Numbered from the stretch's first letter, positions 1 to 9,050 are shown. The stretch: 64,000 bases of DNA from Salvia splendens (GCF_004379255.2 NC_056049.1:22676063-22740062), one strand, 5' to 3'. The notes: generated by a model from the sequence alone, not told the origin. Numbers and translations are program-made.

Positions 1-105
1 CCGAGATATAGGGCAACTACTCTGGATGAGTATATTACCCACTACATCTTCAAGAGGCAGCATGGAAGTTCTGCTTTGTCACATTTTCGAGTTTGAACTT
101 GATTT
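1..105 (+). CDS. 2-oxoglutarate/Fe(II)-dependent dioxygenase, 3' end of last exon (partial)
   Basis: Frame 1 is open from the first base to a TGA at 103-105. The last residues read YRATTLDEYITHY, then SALSHFRV and stop. This is the usual ending of plant ACC-oxidase-homologue dioxygenases (Y-R-E-T-T-x-x-D-Y-x-x-H-Y ... S-A-L-x-x-F-x-L). The iron and 2OG ligands lie upstream and outside the window, so substrate and activity cannot be judged. The truncated relic at 779-1287 on the other strand is from the same family, which suggests a local duplication. Homology is by eye only. Confidence 0.75.
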
Positions 106-778
106 ACCCCATTTTGATGGGGTTGAGAAGGTGGAAATGTTATGAAGACAAGGTAGAGCTCATGTTTAGAAATGGTTTATCAATATATTGATATTGATGA
201 GCGTTGTGCTAATATTTGTAGGTTTCAATCTGTCTTTACACTATATCAATCTGTATATTATAGGTGTCAATTTAATAATGTCAGTTCTCTTGTATCGCTT
301 TGATAATGTCAGTTGTATACCTATATTATAGAAAATATTGACCCAAAACTAACTGAGCCTTTCACTATGTATATATATGCATATCATTACAAGAAATATT
401 AGCATTTGATCCTTTCACTAACTGAGCCTTTCACTAACTGAGCCTCGGATAATATTTGGAACAAACTTCTTCCCAGCTTCATCACTTGTTTTGTGTATTC
501 AACCATTATATTCCTGCATAAATCCACACAAAATTATCTGATAAAAAATTCCAATTCATTTCCCTAAAAATATGTCATTGTTTCAATTTCACATTAAAAT
601 TTTGCAATTGAAACACCAAAAAGCCATCCTAACACCATAAAATTACTCTCAAAATGATCAGTCCAAAACTATACAGAGACAGACTACACAATAAAACTGA
701 ATTTTATCATCAATCATCATCACCACCATCAAATTAGACCAATTATTGGAAATCTGCAACAATCAAAGGACAAATTAC
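106..778. other. intergenic, 3' flank between two dioxygenase sequences
   Basis: AT-rich DNA. No exon resembling the catalytic half of a dioxygenase was found on either strand. A short direct repeat (AACTGAGCCTTTCACT) occurs near 353 and again twice in overlap near 419-443. This absence is what makes the neighbouring minus-strand copy look truncated. Confidence 0.6.
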
Positions 779-1287
779 CAGCAAACAGAGGGCAATTGCT
801 CGGGTTGAGGAAGATCAGGAGCCATTTCACAGAAAACAGTGTCTCTCCAATTAGCCGACGGCGCTCTATACAGATCAAAATTGGTGTTGTAAACAGCCCT
901 AGCTTTCAAATCCCTCGTATACCACTTCTTCTTCTTCTCTTCATCATCTTGACCGAAGAAACGGCGTGCCCCGTCGATCATATCCTCCAATACAGCCTCC
1001 GGAATCCCATGGTTGATCACTTGGAAGAATCCCCAAGTGTCGGAAGCTTCGCGAACGGCGTCGACGACGGCCTCGCGCTTGATCGGATCATCACCGACGC
1101 CTTCTAGGTTAATCAATGGGAACTCGAATTGGGCGTTGTGTGAGGTGATGAGTGTCTGTTGTGGATCAATTTGGGGGTTTATGAAGAATTTAGGAACTTG
1201 GGTTATGCCGCTTTCGAGTAAGCCTTTAAGGCCGGTTTTGGCATCATCGAAGGCTTTTACTTCAGTTTCCCGGCTGTAGCAGTCCAT
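779..1287 (-). pseudogene. 2-oxoglutarate-dependent dioxygenase, exon 1 only (truncated relic)
   Basis: The minus strand from ATG at 1287 encodes about 169 residues of the N-terminal DIOX_N region of an ACC-oxidase-homologue-type dioxygenase. Visible family motifs are FPLINLEG (about residue 56), WGFFQVINHGIP (about 86), NTNFDLY (about 134) and ANWRDT (about 144). After LPSVC comes a GT (CTG|GTAATT), the place where exon 1 of this family usually ends. The following exons, which carry the HxD...H iron site and the 2OG-binding arginine, should lie at lower coordinates. The 670 bases available there show nothing like them, and the 3' end of another dioxygenase gene begins at 105. The copy therefore cannot make an enzyme. 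The first exon itself has no stop or frameshift, so truncation may be recent. Confidence 0.7.
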
Positions 1288-2306
1288 ATTTGATTCGAAA
1301 TTGACACCTATTGCTACGGGGGGATAGGATTTGAATTTGTTTAGGTGGTGTGATTAGTGAAGATAGTGATCACGTGGTTATTAGCTATGTTAGAACAAGT
1401 GGAGATGGTGAAGTATGGAGCTGATGCATACCTCTCTCACTTTCTGGTTCTTCCATTTTTTTTGTGGAAAATGTTGATGGGAAACAACAGATGGAAAACG
1501 AACAAAAAATGAGAGGGAAAATTTATAGAAAACTAACCATATCTAAACTACTAACTAAGTACTTAATTAATTACTAATCATAAAGTTTGTAGTTTTCAAT
1601 ATTTTCTTATACATTATTTTCCAGCTAAATATGTGATGACGATGTGACAAGATTTTAAACATGTTAAAAATGTTATGGCTTCTCTTCTTTAAAGTGATAT
1701 TCCTCCTTTTTTTATGGTATGGATGCCGTATTTAAAATCGGTTGACACATCATCATGTATTTTATCGAAAAGGTAACGGATAAGGTAGTTGCAATATTCA
1801 TGAGTTATGTATAATAAATTTTTGAAAAGTGTGAGACCGATCACCTTTTTTGTTTATTAATAATTTACTTTAAAATAGATATATAAGCGAAGAAATAATA
1901 AAATAAAATAAAATAAAATAAAAATAAGATAGATGATTAAGCATAAAAGATATATAGAATGAGAAAATAAAATAATTAAATATATTGATTTTTGTTATAA
2001 AAAAAATAATCAGACATCCAAAAATAAAATACAACTCAATCACGTAACTTATGTTTTTCCCTCCTCTCCTAATCAGTGAACCCTCTTCCATTGATAGTCT
2101 CGCTTGTGACACGCAACTTCCGTTAACTTGTGGATTTAAAAAAACTCAATATTTCTTTTTTGTCACTTCAAATTTTCAGGCTTATATATTCCACAAATAT
2201 TGCAATATTATATATTTTGTGGCTAATGTTATAGGTCTGGGAATTTTCATTATCACGAAGCAATATATCTTGTCTGCTTGTATGTGGTACATAATAAAGT
2301 ACTACA
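1288..2306. other. intergenic AT-rich stretch, former promoter side of the dioxygenase relic
   Basis: No coding region is supported. The stretch holds a pentanucleotide run (AAAAT)n near 1898-1925 and poly-T/poly-A tracts. It ends at the TRIM insertion boundary. Confidence 0.5.
1898..1925. repeat. (AAAAT)n microsatellite
   Basis: About five tandem AAAAT/AAATA units are visible. It is a simple repeat in non-coding DNA. Confidence 0.8.
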
Positions 2307-2429
2307 TGTTAGGATCGTCGACTGCAATATTAGTTTGATATTGTCCGCTTTGGGTCAAGCTCGCACGGATTTACTTTTGGGTCACTCCCAAAAGGCCTCA
2401 AACTAATTGGGGTTGGACAAGAATTATTA

Positions 2430-2575
2430 CACCTTCCAACTTTCCTCACTCATCCGATGTGGGATTGGTTTGTACCCCAACAAACCTCCCCTCAAACCGA
2501 GACACCTTCCAACTTTCCTCACTCATCCGATGTGGGATGGGTTTGTACCCCAACAAACCTCCCATCAAACCGAGA
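2430..2575. repeat. 73-bp tandem duplication of LTR end plus polypurine tract
   Basis: Two copies (2430-2502 and 2503-2575) begin CACCTTCCAACTTTCC and end CAAACCGAGA. They contain the LTR terminus and the adjacent polypurine tract. They differ at few positions, so the duplication is young relative to the element. Confidence 0.85.
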
Positions 2576-2780
2576 CCACATCGGGAACGCAGTCGACACA
2601 AACGTGGGTCGTTCCAACCCTGGCCCCTGGGTCATCCTGGGCCCGACTCTAACCCGAGTCCTTTAGGGCCCGACCCTAATCGGCGCTCATCCAGGCACAA
2701 CCCATAGCCACCTGGACTCTGATACCACTTGTTAGGATCGTCGACTGCAACATTAGTTTGATATTGTTCGCTTTGGGTCA

Positions 2781-3288
2781 TGTTAAGGACCTAAATCCCT
2801 AACGATCCGATAAAACGGACAATAACGAGATAAAGATAATCCGGCGCCCGTGAGGGTCGGCGGAGATAAAGATCTGGGCGGCTGTGCGCGGGTTCCAACC
2901 CGTCGGGCAGAGATAAAGATCTGGGCGGCTGTGCGCGGGTTCCAACCCGTCGGGCAGAGATAAAGATCTGGGCGGCTGTGCGCGGGTTCCAACCCGTCGG
3001 GCAACGACTACAGATCAGATATACGTTCCGGCTGTGCGCGGAGACCTTCCGTCGGGCAGCAGGTAGCGTAGGGAATTACGGATTCAAAGCATAACTCGAG
3101 GCATTTGGCCAAAATAATATATTCATTGATTCATTGTTGGATGCTTAAATATGATAACAAGCTCTCCTATTTATAATAGTAGAATACTACACTAACTTAT
3201 TGAATAAGAAAACTAAGATATGGAAAAGATTTGGTGAAATAAAAGATAACTAAATAATTATAATTTCCTAAGATATGGGATCGTATCA
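2781..3288 (-). repeat. LTR-A (left copy, 508 bp)
   Basis: It matches 6836-7211 almost throughout and is longer because of three extra 47-bp repeats. In the element's own orientation this is the 3' LTR. Confidence 0.8.
2864..3003. repeat. three 47-bp tandem repeats inside LTR-A
   Basis: Units start at 2864, 2911 and 2958 with AGATAAAGATCTGGGCGG and end GTCGGGCA(G). Each contains the inverted repeat CGGGTTCCAACCCG. The right LTR-A' has no such array, so the array expanded in this LTR or contracted in the other. Confidence 0.9.
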
Positions 3289-3330
3289 ACTCCCCCACGG
3301 TTGAAATCCGCCTTGTCCTCAAGGTGGAAA

Positions 3331-3771
3331 CTACGAAGCAACGACGATAGCCGTAAGCAAAAGCTTTGGTGAGGCGTCTCCTCCTGGATCAAACACATAC
3401 TGAATAGTTGAATGTATCCCTCGATCACTTCCATAAAAAATCAACCAAGGAGACCTAATGTGGCCGCCAAAATTCCGTGCCAAAATGAAAAACCTGTTCA
3501 CACCTCCAACAATGCTCAAACATGGCGTGTCATTGCGCGGAGGGATCAACCTTGCATCGGTGTCGAGCGATGTTGATCGATGATTCATACTTGGAACATC
3601 ACCGACATTCAAATCCACATAGACACAAGCAAGTGCATACGAACCGGAGTGAGCGTTTAATTTAAGCTCATCCTCACACAACCTTCGCTTCTCCTCCATT
3701 TCCTCTTGATTGTCCTGTTTTTTCATATCAAATCCAGCCAGGATGTCATTAACAAGGCTCTGATTCTCCAT
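3331..3771 (-). CDS. retroelement protein of unknown function, downstream ORF of internal 1
   Basis: A 146-residue ORF lies at the 3' end of internal 1 in element orientation. It overlaps the end of the gag-like ORF by a few bases in another frame. It shares the block ACVYVDLNVGDVPSMNHRST with the ORF at 5234-5758. The sharing shows that the protein was maintained in the family. I do not recognise a domain; it could be a continuation of the gag polyprotein through a frameshift. Confidence 0.5.
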   Translation of the reverse strand: MENQSLVNDILAGFDMKKQDNQEEMEEKRRLCEDELKLNAHSGSYALACVYVDLNVGDVPSMNHRSTSLDTDARLIPPRNDTPCLSIVGGVNRFFILARNFGGHIRSPWLIFYGSDRGIHSTIQYVFDPGGDASPKLLLTAIVVAS

Positions 3772-4909
3772 GCTCCCTCTCGCTCGGCTTCTCCATCAAC
3801 ACACTAAAATCTTTCTCTTTCGGCTCTAAACTAGATCGAAGGGCGTCGGCTTTATTTTCTTTCTCTAGCAAAGTCTCTGTATCTTCTCTCATCTCCAATT
3901 CCTTATGTGTTGGAACACTAAGATCATCAATCTTCTCATCATATACCCCAACGAGCACTTGCGGTGACTCATTGTCGTTCTTGACAATCCCTTTGTTCTT
4001 GACGAACTCTCCAGGGGACTCGTTGTTTGGAACATCAAGAGGAGCACCATCATTGTGAACATCGGTAGCGTCATTGGGAACATCATCACCGAATACTATC
4101 GTGGGAGTATTATCAGTTTTCTCTTCGGCTAAATTCTCATCTTGAATGTTCTCCTCAAACTCCTCCCCATCATCCGCATAACATAGAATGTGTTGTTTAC
4201 ACACATGTCCCATCACCCATTTCTCGGGACAGTGCAAGCAGAGACCTAACCTGGACCGTTCTGACTTCTCCGCCTGGGAGACTCGTATTAGCGGCAGGCG
4301 TGGCTGCTCCGGAGTTTGACTGGTCACACGTGCGGGCTGATTGTACAGGTCCCGCGTTGGCTTTTCGCTGGAGTAGCGGGGCTGGTGGGAGGTGGACTGG
4401 ACTCGCGCTCTCACCTCCTCCCGAGGGCGAGGTCGGTCCCAGCACGTCTCCGAGCGTCGGGGATGGTCAACGGTCAGGTAGCTGCGGTCCTGCTGTTGCG
4501 CTGGTGGGTCCCAACACGTTGGGCGGTGCCGCTGCGTTGCGGTTGTCAGGTAGCGATCAAACCCTAATTGGGTCTGATGATCTCTGCGATAAGATAGGTG
4601 GCCACCCCTCTCGATGTAGCCACTGCGGTGTCGGGGCCAAGCGTCTTGTGCGTGATCGCGGTACCCGATGGGCTGGTATCTCGGCCGTGGGCGACGATCA
4701 GGTGGATCCAAGTGGTGTGAGACGTAGGGTGATTCTGGATCAGGCCACGATGGCGGACGGAGTACTTCCACCCGGCTGCTCGGAGGGTCCCAACTGGTTA
4801 CACGGCGAGGTTGGGCCGGCTGGTAGGGACGGAATGGCTGTGTGGCCTGAGGGAAGTCGTATTGACGACGGCGATACCAGTTGTTAAGGGTGTTTCCCTT
4901 AACAAGCAC
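3749..4909 (-). CDS. gag-like protein with zinc knuckle (non-autonomous LTR element)
   Basis: This is a 386-residue ORF. Residues 10-210 are rich in P, R, Y, Q and W with repeated CWDPP-like boxes. At about 217-240 there is a gag-type zinc knuckle, LCLHCPEKWVMGHVCK, of the C-x2-C-x6-G-H-x-C form found in Ty3/gypsy gag. The C-terminal 140 residues are very acidic and include NTPTIVFGDDVPND. The first codons lie inside LTR-B and cross the primer-binding junction, so the true start is probably further in. The expected role is binding and packaging of the element's RNA. No capsid fold or pol domain can be seen. Confidence 0.6.
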   Translation of the reverse strand: MLVKGNTLNNWYRRRQYDFPQATQPFRPYQPAQPRRVTSWDPPSSRVEVLRPPSWPDPESPYVSHHLDPPDRRPRPRYQPIGYRDHAQDAWPRHRSGYIERGGHLSYRRDHQTQLGFDRYLTTATQRHRPTCWDPPAQQQDRSYLTVDHPRRSETCWDRPRPREEVRARVQSTSHQPRYSSEKPTRDLYNQPARVTSQTPEQPRLPLIRVSQAEKSERSRLGLCLHCPEKWVMGHVCKQHILCYADDGEEFEENIQDENLAEEKTDNTPTIVFGDDVPNDATDVHNDGAPLDVPNNESPGEFVKNKGIVKNDNESPQVLVGVYDEKIDDLSVPTHKELEMREDTETLLEKENKADALRSSLEPKEKDFSVLMEKPSEREHGESEPC

Positions 4910-5267
4910 CGGCGGCGAGTTCGCTCGGCAGTGGAGATAAATTTCCGGCGACCAACAAGCTCGGCGGACGATTGCAGAGTTTCTGTGCGCGGGAGTCGCT
5001 CCCGTCGGGCAGATAACTCGGCGATTGATAGAATACTCCGGCGTCCAATTAGGATCGGCGGAGGGAATCCAAAATTAGGATTGGAAAACACACGTTATCT
5101 TTGGGGGAGAAAATATTCCATTAATTGATTGAATGAATAAAAAAGATAACAGTCTATCCTATTTATAATGCTACTGACTTAATGAACAAGAAAACAAAGA
5201 TATAGAAAAAGATATGCTAAATCCCTATAATATCTAAACTAAATAATAATAATAGAAGTTCGTATCA
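4882..5267 (-). repeat. LTR-B, central LTR of the compound element
   Basis: 386 bp, starting TGTTAAGG and ending CGTATCA like LTR-A, but otherwise clearly diverged from it. It therefore belongs to a related subfamily. It separates two internal regions in a chain LTR-int-LTR-int-LTR. Confidence 0.75.
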
Positions 5268-5758
5268 ACTCTCCCACGGTTAAAATCCACCTTGTCCTCA
5301 AGGTGGGAACCACGAAGTAAAAAGGAGAGTTGAAAGCAGAAGCTTCGGCGTGGCAACTCCTCCTGGATCAAACACACACCGAACAGATGAACTTCTCCCT
5401 TCTTCACTTCCATAAAAATCAACAAAGGAGACCCAACTTTGTCGGAAAAATTCCTTGCCAAATCGAAAAGCTTGTCCACACCTCCCAGAATGTCCAAGCA
5501 TGGCATGTCATTACTCGGAGGGATCCGCCTTGCATCTTTGTCGAGCGATGTTGATCGATGATTCATACTTGGAACATCACCGACATTCAAATCCACATAG
5601 ACACAAGCAATTACGGGCAAATCGGTGTAAGCACCATCTCCTTTCTTGCCCCAATAATTTCCAACAACATTTTTGGATGACACTTGAACAACATTGAGTG
5701 AGGCGATTATCTTCTCCACTTCACCAATAGAACCATCCTCATCTTTATCTTCTAGCAA
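5234..5758 (-). CDS. retroelement protein of unknown function, downstream ORF of internal 2
   Basis: A 174-residue ORF parallel to 3331-3771, with the same ACVYVDLNVGDVPSMNHRST block and a similar RRIPPSNDMPCL stretch. Its C-terminus reads into LTR-B. Function unknown. It is one of two diverged copies of the same element gene within 2 kb. Confidence 0.45.
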   Translation of the reverse strand: MLEDKDEDGSIGEVEKIIASLNVVQVSSKNVVGNYWGKKGDGAYTDLPVIACVYVDLNVGDVPSMNHRSTSLDKDARRIPPSNDMPCLDILGGVDKLFDLARNFSDKVGSPLLIFMEVKKGEVHLFGVCLIQEELPRRSFCFQLSFLLRGSHLEDKVDFNRGRVDTNFYYYYLV

Positions 5759-6402
5759 TGTCTCATCCTTTCACCAATCTTCTCATCATATACCCCAACG
5801 AGCACTTGCGGTGACTCATTGTCGTTCTTGACAATCCCTTCGTTCCTGACGAACTCTTCAGGGGACTCGTTATTTGGAACATCAAGAAAAGCACTATCAT
5901 TGTGAACATCGGTAGTGTCATTGGGAACATCATCACCGAATACTATCGTGGGAGTATTGGGTACACCACGCTGCTTCCCCGAATCAATAAACTTGCTGGA
6001 CTGTTGTGGCCGATGCGTGAAGCCGGACCGTGGCGGGGCAACGGCAGTCAACGGAGCTGTGCTGTGACTCAAAAATCGGTCGGACTGCGGTGACTGGTAT
6101 GTAGGCTGCTTGGCGGGGCCATTATGAAAATGTTAGTGTCGCCTCGGATACTTCTCAAGCTTCTCGAAGCGGCGATCTGTGGCGTCTCTCCAAGCATCGA
6201 ATTTGTCCAATCTGTCCAAAACGCGATCTAGTTTACTGGAAACGGGTTCATAATCCGAGTATACTTGCGATGCACGGTGGGGCGGTGGTTCCCAACACGA
6301 AGGCTGCCTTGACTGTGGTGGGTCATAAGGTTGGAAACTCGGCAGTGGTCGGGTACCGGGAAGATCCCAATAGGTGGGGCGGCGTGTCTGAATAGACCCC
6401 AT
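5752..6402 (-). pseudogene. gag-like protein of internal 2, fragmented
   Basis: Pieces of a gag-like gene related to 3749-4909. Residues with PPYDQPPPKYR- and CWEPPP-type boxes and a coiled-coil-like segment (SSKLDRVLDRLDKFDAWRDA) lie at 6402-6133, ending in a stop after KYPRRH. A separate ORF at 6072-5752 carries NTPTIVFGDDVPNDTTD and VLVGVYDEKIGE. The zinc knuckle present in internal 1 is missing between them, so this copy has lost a segment and is not a complete gag. Confidence 0.5.
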
Positions 6403-6835
6403 TTGGTGAGTTTGCGGCGGACCGTAGGGCTCACGCCTGTACTTGGGTGGCGGCTGATCATAGGGCGGAATACCCGGTGGATCGCGGCTTCCCGGAGGGT
6501 CCCAGCAGGTTGCACGTCGTGGTCGGATCGACTGGTAAGGATGTAACTGCTACGCGACCTGAGGAGGGTCGTATTGACGACGGTGACAGCCGTATGACAT
6601 GTTGACGGACAGAGGCGTGGCTGTGGTGGATGATGATCGGCTGACTTCGATGCGGCACGCGAGAATCCTTCCCCGTCGGTCGTTGCAGAAGTAGATTTGT
6701 CCGGCGGCTAGAGCTCGGCGGACTGGCATGACTCGACAACCAAAGCAGTTGCTGTGCGCGGAATGTTTCCGTCGGGCAGCTGTGTAGCTTCGGTTCGAGA
6801 TGGTGGGAGGGTGAGCTCTTAATGAAAGCACCAGT
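6403..6835 (-). other. leader of internal 2 with primer-binding site
   Basis: The segment next to LTR-A' reads ACTGGTGCTTTCATTAAGAG on the minus strand, the expected place for a tRNA primer-binding site. It is followed by about 250 bp of leader before the gag-like region. Internal 1 lacks this leader: its gag region abuts LTR-B directly at 4881. Confidence 0.55.
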
Positions 6836-7211
6836 TGTTAAGGACCTAAATCCCTAACGATCCGATAAAATGGACAATAACGAGATATAGATAATCCGGC
6901 GCCCGTGAGGGTCGGCGGAGATAAAGACGGCTACATATTAGATATACGTTCCGGCTATGCGCGGAGACCTTCTGTCGGGCAGCAGGTAGCGTAGGGAATT
7001 ACAGATTCAAAGCATAACTCGAGGCTATTGGCCAATATAATATATTCATTGATTCATTGTTGGATGCTTAAATATGATAACAAGCTCTCCTATTTATAAT
7101 AGTAGAATACTACCCTAACTTATTGAATAAGAAAACTAAGATATGGAAAAGATTTGGTGAAATAAAAGATAACTAAATAATTGTGATTTTCTAAGATATG
7201 AGATCGTATCA
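6836..7211 (-). repeat. LTR-A' (right copy, 376 bp)
   Basis: This is the 5' LTR in element orientation. It is nearly identical to 2781-3288 outside the 47-bp repeat array. Confidence 0.8.
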
Positions 7212-7315
7212 GGTCACTCCCAAAAGGCCTCAAACTAATTGGGGTTGGACATGAATTAAATACACCTTCCAACTTCCCTCACTCATCCGATGTGGGATGG
7301 ATTTGTACCCCAACA

Positions 7316-8505
7316 CTACTAATACACTGCAAAGTCTGTTGAAATTCTGCAGCAAAGTGAAGAATAAGGCTGAGTGGCTGAGGAAGATGATACACCTCAT
7401 CATTTCATGTATGATCTTACTGTTTTGGAAGATTTTTCTACTTGTATTGAACCAGTTAGGAGAGTGTGTGGTCGTGTTGTTCTGCGAAGTGAAATGGATG
7501 GAACCGACGTCAACTTCGTCATGCCTGATAGATTGTACCAGTTTTATAGAAAATATTGACGGTTGTTCGTTAGAAGGAGACTGAGTCGAACTTGGTTGGA
7601 GGAAAAATGTCTTGTCAACTAAGCTGCGATTCATCGTTTCTTGTATATATGTTTGTTTATGTTGTTTTCGACTTGGTGTACATGTGATTTTCATGTTTTG
7701 TGTTGGGTTGGGTTTTTTCGAGAGTAATTTGAAAGAATTTAAAACTGACTCCAAATTTTAACTTAGTACTTACATATGATTGTATGAAGCATATGAAATG
7801 AGTAGAGAAAATCACGGATGGCGACTAAAAAGAGAAAAATAAAATATAATTGGGATATGATGTTTGAGTTCATGATTTTTGTGAATTTCTATGTTCACAA
7901 ATCACAATAGAGAAGAAAATAAGCATGATAATAGAATGATAAAGCAAATTGTATTCAAATTAGAGACAAATAACACGTGGAAATTGTATTCAAATTAGAG
8001 AGAAATAACACGTGGAAAGTGCAAAGTGTCTTGCTGTCATTAAATTGATCATCATCACTTCTCAATAAATTGAGGCTAATGATGCAATATCAATATTGGG
8101 TAATAAATACATATTGTGTCTTGGTATGAACTGAAAGTGCAATTCATAACTTCTTATTACATTTATTAAAAAAAATTTGTGTTTTTATATTTAATGATAG
8201 TATTTTTTTTGAAACATTTGATTTCCATCACATGATTTTAATGAATAGAGAATAAATACAAGATAAAAAAATAGGGATGATGCTATTTTCATTTTAAGAA
8301 ATGTTTCATTTTTAATGCAACATTTCAAAAAAGAAATGTTTCATTTTTAAATGGGACAGAGGGAATACATTTTATATTGGCAACAAATTAGTGTTAAGTA
8401 GATATAGATAGTTTGAATATAAACAACAAATATAGAAAAAATGTTTCATTAATTTTCCTTTCATTGCTAATTTTGAGCCAAAATATTCAATTGCTCTCGT
8501 AAATA
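7316..8505. other. mostly non-coding flank with a possible decayed exon
   Basis: Plus-strand 7374-7559 can be read as about 60 residues (…CGRVVLRSEMDGTDVNF…YQFYRKY, stop) with protein-like composition. The same frame has two stops just upstream and I do not recognise the family, so it is at best a decayed exon cut off by the 2307-7315 insertion. The rest is AT-rich. A fragment at about 8290-8370 (ATGGGACAGAGGGA) looks like one end of a Stowaway-type MITE. Confidence 0.35.
7946..8015. repeat. 35-bp tandem duplication carrying two G-boxes
   Basis: Two near-identical 35-bp units (7946-7980, 7981-8015) each end with ACACGTGG. The DNA lies downstream of the defensin-like gene, so a regulatory role is only speculative. 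Confidence 0.8.
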
Positions 8506-9012
8506 TTACACAGAACAATTGTAGACGCAAGAACAAGCATATTTTCCTACTTGACCGACTGCTTCAAGGCATGATCCAAATCCACCGTTGTATGATTTAT
8601 AGCACAGCTCTCTGCATTTGGCAAGATCACAACCTTCCCTATCTAATATCGTTTGACATCTCTTTTGGGCATCCACAAACTCTATTGCAACTGCAAAAAA
8701 AAACAACAAAATTAACAATGACAATATGGAAAATACCACCAACATAAAATAATTGTTTTCATATTAAATCTGAAGATTTAATTCTCATGTTCTGTAAAAT
8801 TACAATCTTAAATACTAACTGATGGGATTGTTTACATGGTTAGGTACTAGATTTGAAACCATGGAAGGGATTTAATTACTGAGTTTAACGCAAATTCTAG
8901 GATTCATTAATATTGAATATTCTTTTGAAAATAAATTCAGAAAAAAAAATAATTTAAACAAACCTGATAGTGAAAGAATGAGGAAAATGATGCAAACCAA
9001 CTTAGCAGCCAT
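8506..9012 (-). CDS. defensin-like secreted cysteine-rich peptide (2 exons)
   Basis: Exon 1 is 9012-8964 and exon 2 is 8690-8506. The donor is CAG|GTTTG and the acceptor TTTGCAG|TTGC; the intron lies in the signal-peptide region, as is usual for plant defensin-like genes. The 77-residue precursor starts MAAKLVCIIFLILSLS, a clear signal peptide. The mature part (from about Q26) has eight cysteines spaced C-x8-C-x4-C-x3-C-x10-C-x11-C-x1-C-x3-C. The CxxxC and CxC pair fits a cysteine-stabilised alpha-beta fold. Such peptides are secreted and act in defence or in cell signalling; which one cannot be told here. An in-frame ATG inside the intron (8745) gives a hydrophobic start too but lacks the splice logic. 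No break is seen. Confidence 0.85.
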
Positions 9013-9050
9013 TTTGAGAGATGATTTTCCTTATTTTATTCTCTATCTAT

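Larger units (their letters stand above)
2781..7211 (-). mobile_element. compound non-autonomous LTR retrotransposon (LTR-internal-LTR-internal-LTR)
   Basis: The element starts TGTTAAGG and ends CGTATCA. It is flanked by a perfect 5-bp target duplication GGTCA (2776-2780 and 7212-7216), so it entered the TRIM LTR as one unit. Its parts are LTR-A 2781-3288, internal 1 3289-4881, LTR-B 4882-5267, internal 2 5268-6835 and LTR-A' 6836-7211. Read on the minus strand, each LTR starts TGATACGA and ends TTAACA. A purine tract (GTGGGGGAGT) sits before LTR-A, and ACTGGTGCTTTCATT beside LTR-A' is the likely primer-binding site. Both internal parts encode gag-like and acidic proteins. No protease, reverse transcriptase, RNase H or integrase motif is visible, so mobilisation would need another element's enzymes. 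Confidence 0.8.
2307..7315 (-). mobile_element. TRIM-type small LTR retrotransposon, split by a younger LTR element
   Basis: The element reads on the minus strand. Its 3' LTR is 2307-2482 (176 bp, TGTTAGG...CCCAACA on the plus strand). Its 5' LTR starts at 2730, breaks at 2780 and resumes at 7212-7315. Next to the 5' LTR, 2717-2727 is the complement of TGGTATCAGAG, the classic initiator-Met tRNA primer-binding site. Next to the 3' LTR is a polypurine tract (GAGGGGAGG on the minus strand). The internal part is only about 150 bp and non-coding, which fits the TRIM class. The flanks are CTACA (2302-2306) and CTACT (7316-7320), a near-perfect 5-bp target duplication. Compared with LTR 1, LTR 2 lacks about 30 bp between two TTTGGGTCA repeats. 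No 5S rRNA-like box was recognised. Confidence 0.85.

Noticed and set aside
1870..2112. 80-codon minus-strand frame with hydrophobic tail
   Set aside because: The hydrophobic part is just AT-rich DNA and an (AAAAT)n run. No homologue was recognised.
2307..2482. TRIM LTR as a Cassandra element with an embedded 5S rRNA
   Set aside because: The LTR ends resemble that group, but no 5S internal promoter box or 5S-like stretch could be seen in 176 bp.
4300..4887. 195-codon plus-strand frame in the LTR element
   Set aside because: It is antisense to the gag-like ORF, which has the zinc knuckle on the minus strand.
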